Shown here in pieces: positions 60,801 through 64,000 of a DNA stretch of 64,000 bases. The stretch comes from Aquilaria yunnanensis (lineage: Eukaryota > Streptophyta > Magnoliopsida > Malvales > Thymelaeaceae). Location: assembly GCA_039654915.1 (NCBI GenBank), contig CM077594.1, forward strand, positions 109,816,893-109,880,892, read 5' to 3'. Numbering within the stretch: position 1 is the stretch's first letter; every line of letters begins with the position of its first letter. The notes beneath the pieces are model-generated. The model ran no database searches. It was given only the letters and a program-made list of their open reading frames with translations, and was not told the DNA's origin. Made by a program: the position numbers and the translations under genes.

Positions 60801-62528
60801 TGGCGACATTATTTGTATGGAGAAGAGTTTGAGGTCTTCACTGATCACAAAAGCCTACAGTATCTATTGTCACAGAGGGAACTCAATAATCGACAGCGTC
60901 GTTGGGTTGAATATCTCTCCGATTATAATTGCACTATTCAATATCACCCAGGTAAAGCTAACCTAGTGGCTGATGCTTTGAGTAGAAAAATGGGTGCTAA
61001 GCTGAATACTATGGTGGTTTCTGAGTGGAAACTACTAGAGGAGTTTAGTCATATGAGCTTAGGTGTTCAAGTGAAAGGACCCCAGGTTCTCATGGCCAAT
61101 TTGCATATGGAGCCTACACTTGTGGCAAGGGTCAAGGAGGCGCAAAAGGAGGATCCACAATGCCGAGAATGGTCAGTTCTAGGGCAAAAGGGATTCAGTG
61201 TGGATGTGGATGGTACCCTAAAATTTCAAAATAGAATTGTTGTTCCCCAAGGTAGTGAGGTAAAGTATGATGTTTTATCGGTGGCACATGCATCTCGGTT
61301 GACCATCCACCCGGGGAGCACCAAGATGTACCATGATTTGAAGAAAAGCTTTTGGTGGAGTGGCATGAAGAAGGATATTGCAGAGTTTGTATCTAGATGT
61401 CTGACTTGTCAGAAGGTCAAAGTAGAACACCAGAGACCTGGAGGACTGCTACAGCCATTAGAGATTCCTCAATGGAAGTGGGATGACATTGCAATGGATT
61501 TCATAGTTGGGCTACCTGCCACTCGTCGTCAACATGATGCAATATGGGTTATAGTTGATCGGTTAACCAAGTCAGCCCACTTTTTGGCAATCCAAAAGAC
61601 TTGGCCTGTAGCTAGATTAGCTGAATTATACATATCTGAGATAGTTCGTCTTCATGGAGTACCGAGGAGCATTGTTTCTGATAGGGATCCACGATTCACA
61701 TCACAGTTTTGGCAGGCTTTACAAGAACAGTTGGGCACTGTGACATTAATGAGCACCGCTTATCATCCACAGACAGATGGGCAGTCGGAGAGGACTATAC
61801 AAACTATTGAGGATATGCTTAGAGCTTGTTCACTGGATTACAAGAACTCCTGGGATAATGACCTGCCACTAGTGGAGTTTGCTTATAATAATAGCTATCA
61901 CTCCAACAGTCAGATGGCCCCATATGAGGCTTTGTATGGACGTAGTTGTTGTACTCCAGTGTGTTGGGAAGAAGTGGGCGACAGGCCTTTATTAGGACCA
62001 GATTTGGTACAACAAACTTCAGATAAGGTCAAAATAATCAAACAACGATTGGTAGCGGCTCAAGATAGGCAGCGAAGTTATGCAAACCAGAGACGTCGTC
62101 CTTTGGAGTTTTCTGTTGGTGATCATGTGTTCCTAAAGGTGTCACCGACCAAGGGAGTTCAACGTTTTGGAGTGAGAGGAAAGTTAGCCCCACGCTTTGT
62201 TGGACCTTTTGAAATTTTAGAACGGGTTGGAGAGGTGGCTTATAGAGTGGCTTTACCACCGAACTTGGCTAGAATTCATAACGTGTTCCACGTGAGTAAT
62301 ATTCGAAAGTATCAACCAGATCCAGTACATGTTATTCCGTGGGAGCCCTTGCAGTTACACGAGGATTTGACTTACGTCGAGGAGCCTTTGGCCATTGTGG
62401 ATCGTAAAGAAAAGGTTCTGCGCAACAAAGTCATTCAACTGGTAAAGGTCATTTGGAATAATCATGGAGAGCAAGAAGCAACCTGGGAAGTTGAGGATGA
62501 GCTTCGAAAGAAGTATCCACAGCTTTAA
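57815..62528 (+). CDS. Ty3/gypsy gag-pol polyprotein; candidate intron 59061-59166
   Basis: The gag frame runs from 57815 and pol from 59167 to the stop at 62526-62528. Gag has a capsid domain ([52 protein letters not shown]) and a zinc knuckle [14 protein letters not shown] (from 58880). Pol order: aspartic protease (IDSGST, Asp codon 59208), reverse transcriptase with FIDD (codons 60216 and 60219), RNase H (YTDAS, 60657) and integrase with a D,D35E triad (61497, 61680, 61788). A chromodomain-like tail follows ([14 protein letters not shown]). No in-frame stops occur within either part. The parts are out of register unless 59061-59166 is removed; it has a GTACGC donor and a TCGTAG acceptor. 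A frameshift mutation or separate translation are alternatives. It encodes retrotransposition functions, not a host role. Confidence 0.92.
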
Positions 62529-62570
62529 GGTACTTCTCAACACCCTCTTTCAAATTTGGGGACAAATTTC

Positions 62571-62587
62571 TTTTAAGGGGAGGATGC
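62571..62587 (+). other. Polypurine tract of the Ty3 element
   Basis: TTTTAAGGGGAGGATGC lies directly before the TGTAATAACCC start of the 3' LTR, the standard place for the plus-strand primer. Confidence 0.85.
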
Positions 62588-64000
62588 TGTAATAACCCTA
62601 GAAATTAAGTAAAATAAAATCACCAAATTATCCTAATTAATTAAATAAATAAAATAATAATAATTTTATTAATAATAAAATATAAAATTAAGAATCTTGA
62701 GTCTTAGATGATTCCTTTAGTGGTTATTAAGTCAAATTCCAAACCGGAAGCTCAAAGTCATTTTCTTTAGGCTAGGGGCATTTTTGTCATTTACAACCGA
62801 GCATCGGATGAAAAATCTGGGATCACCATTGGATTCTTCTAAAAAAAATGAGTCAAGAGAAATTTACCTCACTTAATTCTGAATCCGTTTGCTTAGATTT
62901 CCAAAAATTTAGCCTACGCGTGTGTAGGGTTTAAATCGGGTTCGTGCTACTGCTACATAGGATTATTATTTATTTATTTTCCCCAAACCCTAATTTCTCT
63001 CTTCTAAAACTATCCAGCCGCAACACCTCCTGGAGTTAAAAAAAAAAAAAAAAACTAATTAATTCCTTGTCTCCATTTTTTTTCCCTTAATTAAACCCCA
63101 CGCACATTTCCTTCCATTTTCTTTTATTTCTTGTTTCCATGCGATCCAGGGTCCGAATTTAGTTAGGAATTTGACCTATCTTTTCTTCTCACAACCAGCT
63201 GCCGCTTCTTATTCCTTCCTCCTTCAACACCTCACCACCATAAGAAAGAAAAAAATTAGATTTTGGGAAAAAGGCAGCCCACCATCCTTTGGTCCTCTTC
63301 ACGCCGGTTATTGTCTCGCTTATTCCTCCATCAAAACGGTGTAAGTACAGTCCTTTATGATACGATTAAATTTTATTCTGGATTATTAGAACAATAATTT
63401 TGCCTAATCTTACCTAGGTTTACTAGGTTGAAGAGAAATCTCATCCAGACAGAAAAATCGACCCAACGCGTACCGACGATCCCAGATTCATTTGTGTGAG
63501 CCCAAATCCTTCTGTATCACTCTTTTAATTTTTTTCCCAGCACCTAAAAGTCTTATATCTTTGCTGTAAATTTTTTTTGTAGGTTATCGTTAATCCAACT
63601 TTTAGGTTTTATACTCGTTTCCAGTGCAATCGGGTCCATACTTGCTCCTAAACCCCGGTAAGCCACCGTAGTCTTTTTAAAATTCTTTTGGCTGTTAATT
63701 TCAATCTTACAGCCCTAACAATTATCTCATCTTTGCTGTCCATGTTGTTAGAAAGGGTTAGAAAATCCTTACTTGAAGGTTTGGCGCTTCGTTGGACTCC
63801 CGAAGCGTCAGAGATCCCGAAAACACATCGGTAACCGAAATAAATTTTTTTTTTTTTTTTTTCTTTCCTTCCAAGATCAATTTTTACAGCCATTAAATAA
63901 GCTTATAAGTTAGTGTATGGCTGCTGTAATTTTTAGGATCGATATCAAGAAGGCTCCCGGCACGATCCCGAATAGGCACAAGGCCACCGAAGGCACCCCG
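62588..64000 (+). repeat. 3' LTR of the Ty3 element, partial
   Basis: It starts with TGTAATAACCC right after the polypurine tract and shows no end before the window closes, so it is longer than 1.4 kb. The segment homologous to the residual 5' LTR (57196-57503) should lie beyond 64000. No gene was seen within it. Confidence 0.75.

Larger units (their letters stand above)
57196..64000 (+). mobile_element. Ty3/gypsy chromovirus (Tekay/Del-like), truncated 5' LTR, 3' LTR runs off the window
   Basis: Order: residual 5' LTR (57196-57503, ending GGGGGCGTTACA), primer site, gag-pol (57815-62528), polypurine tract and 3' LTR from 62588 (starts TGTAATAACCC) past the window end. The 3' LTR exceeds 1.4 kb while only about 308 bases remain of the 5' copy. 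The start of the 5' LTR was therefore lost at the junction with the TRIM. The C-terminal chromodomain-like tail of pol and the gag type indicate the Tekay/Del lineage. Confidence 0.85.

Overview
The window is nuclear DNA of a flowering plant, most likely a eudicot. It is AT-rich, has intron-containing genes with GT..AG junctions, and its genes and transposons belong to plant families. I could not name the species. There are no prokaryotic features and I saw no tRNA or rRNA gene.

Four host genes are supported, all on the minus strand. WDR12, a 60S ribosome-biogenesis WD40 protein, lies at 8268-11581 (13 exons, 432 codons). A CLD1-like chlorophyll dephytylase lies at 21162-24291 (10 exons, 340 codons). 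A single-exon EXO70 exocyst subunit lies at 31213-33159 (648 codons), with a likely 5'-UTR intron. A clade-II serine carboxypeptidase-like protein lies at 34425-38317 (8 exons, 471 codons). Exon joins were worked out by hand from splice junctions and protein similarity; every phase closes and each model ends in a stop codon. The four genes have unrelated roles (nucleolus, plastid, secretion, vacuole or apoplast).

The rest is mostly transposon-derived. 1-573 is the 3' end of a LINE, with RNase H coding and a poly(A) tail. Three elements with long terminal inverted repeats (5385-6338, 13297-15853, 47399-52608) look Mutator-like; the last has a perfect 9-bp target-site duplication. A 3.9-kb solo LTR of Tat/Ogre type (48088-51989, perfect 5-bp duplication) sits inside it. 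A 5.0-kb PIF/Harbinger element (25111-30127, TAA duplication) carries decayed SANT-like and DDE transposase genes. Several Stowaway-like MITEs occur, one inserted in another at 45165-45668.

The right end (56183-64000) is a composite: a CACTA terminus with palindromic subterminal repeats, a TRIM retrotransposon whose second LTR is cut short, then a Tekay/Del-like Ty3/gypsy chromovirus with gag-pol, primer site and polypurine tract. Its 3' LTR runs off the window, and gag and pol are separated by a segment with the signals of a 106-bp intron.

Other points of interest are an EF-hand gene fragment at 54356-54472, TGTCTAA-rich repeat arrays at three places, tandem telo-boxes upstream of WDR12, and a Gly-to-Cys change in the oxyanion-hole motif of the CLD1-like protein. 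I saw no clearly new multi-gene system. The most unusual material is the transposon nesting and the gag-pol junction.
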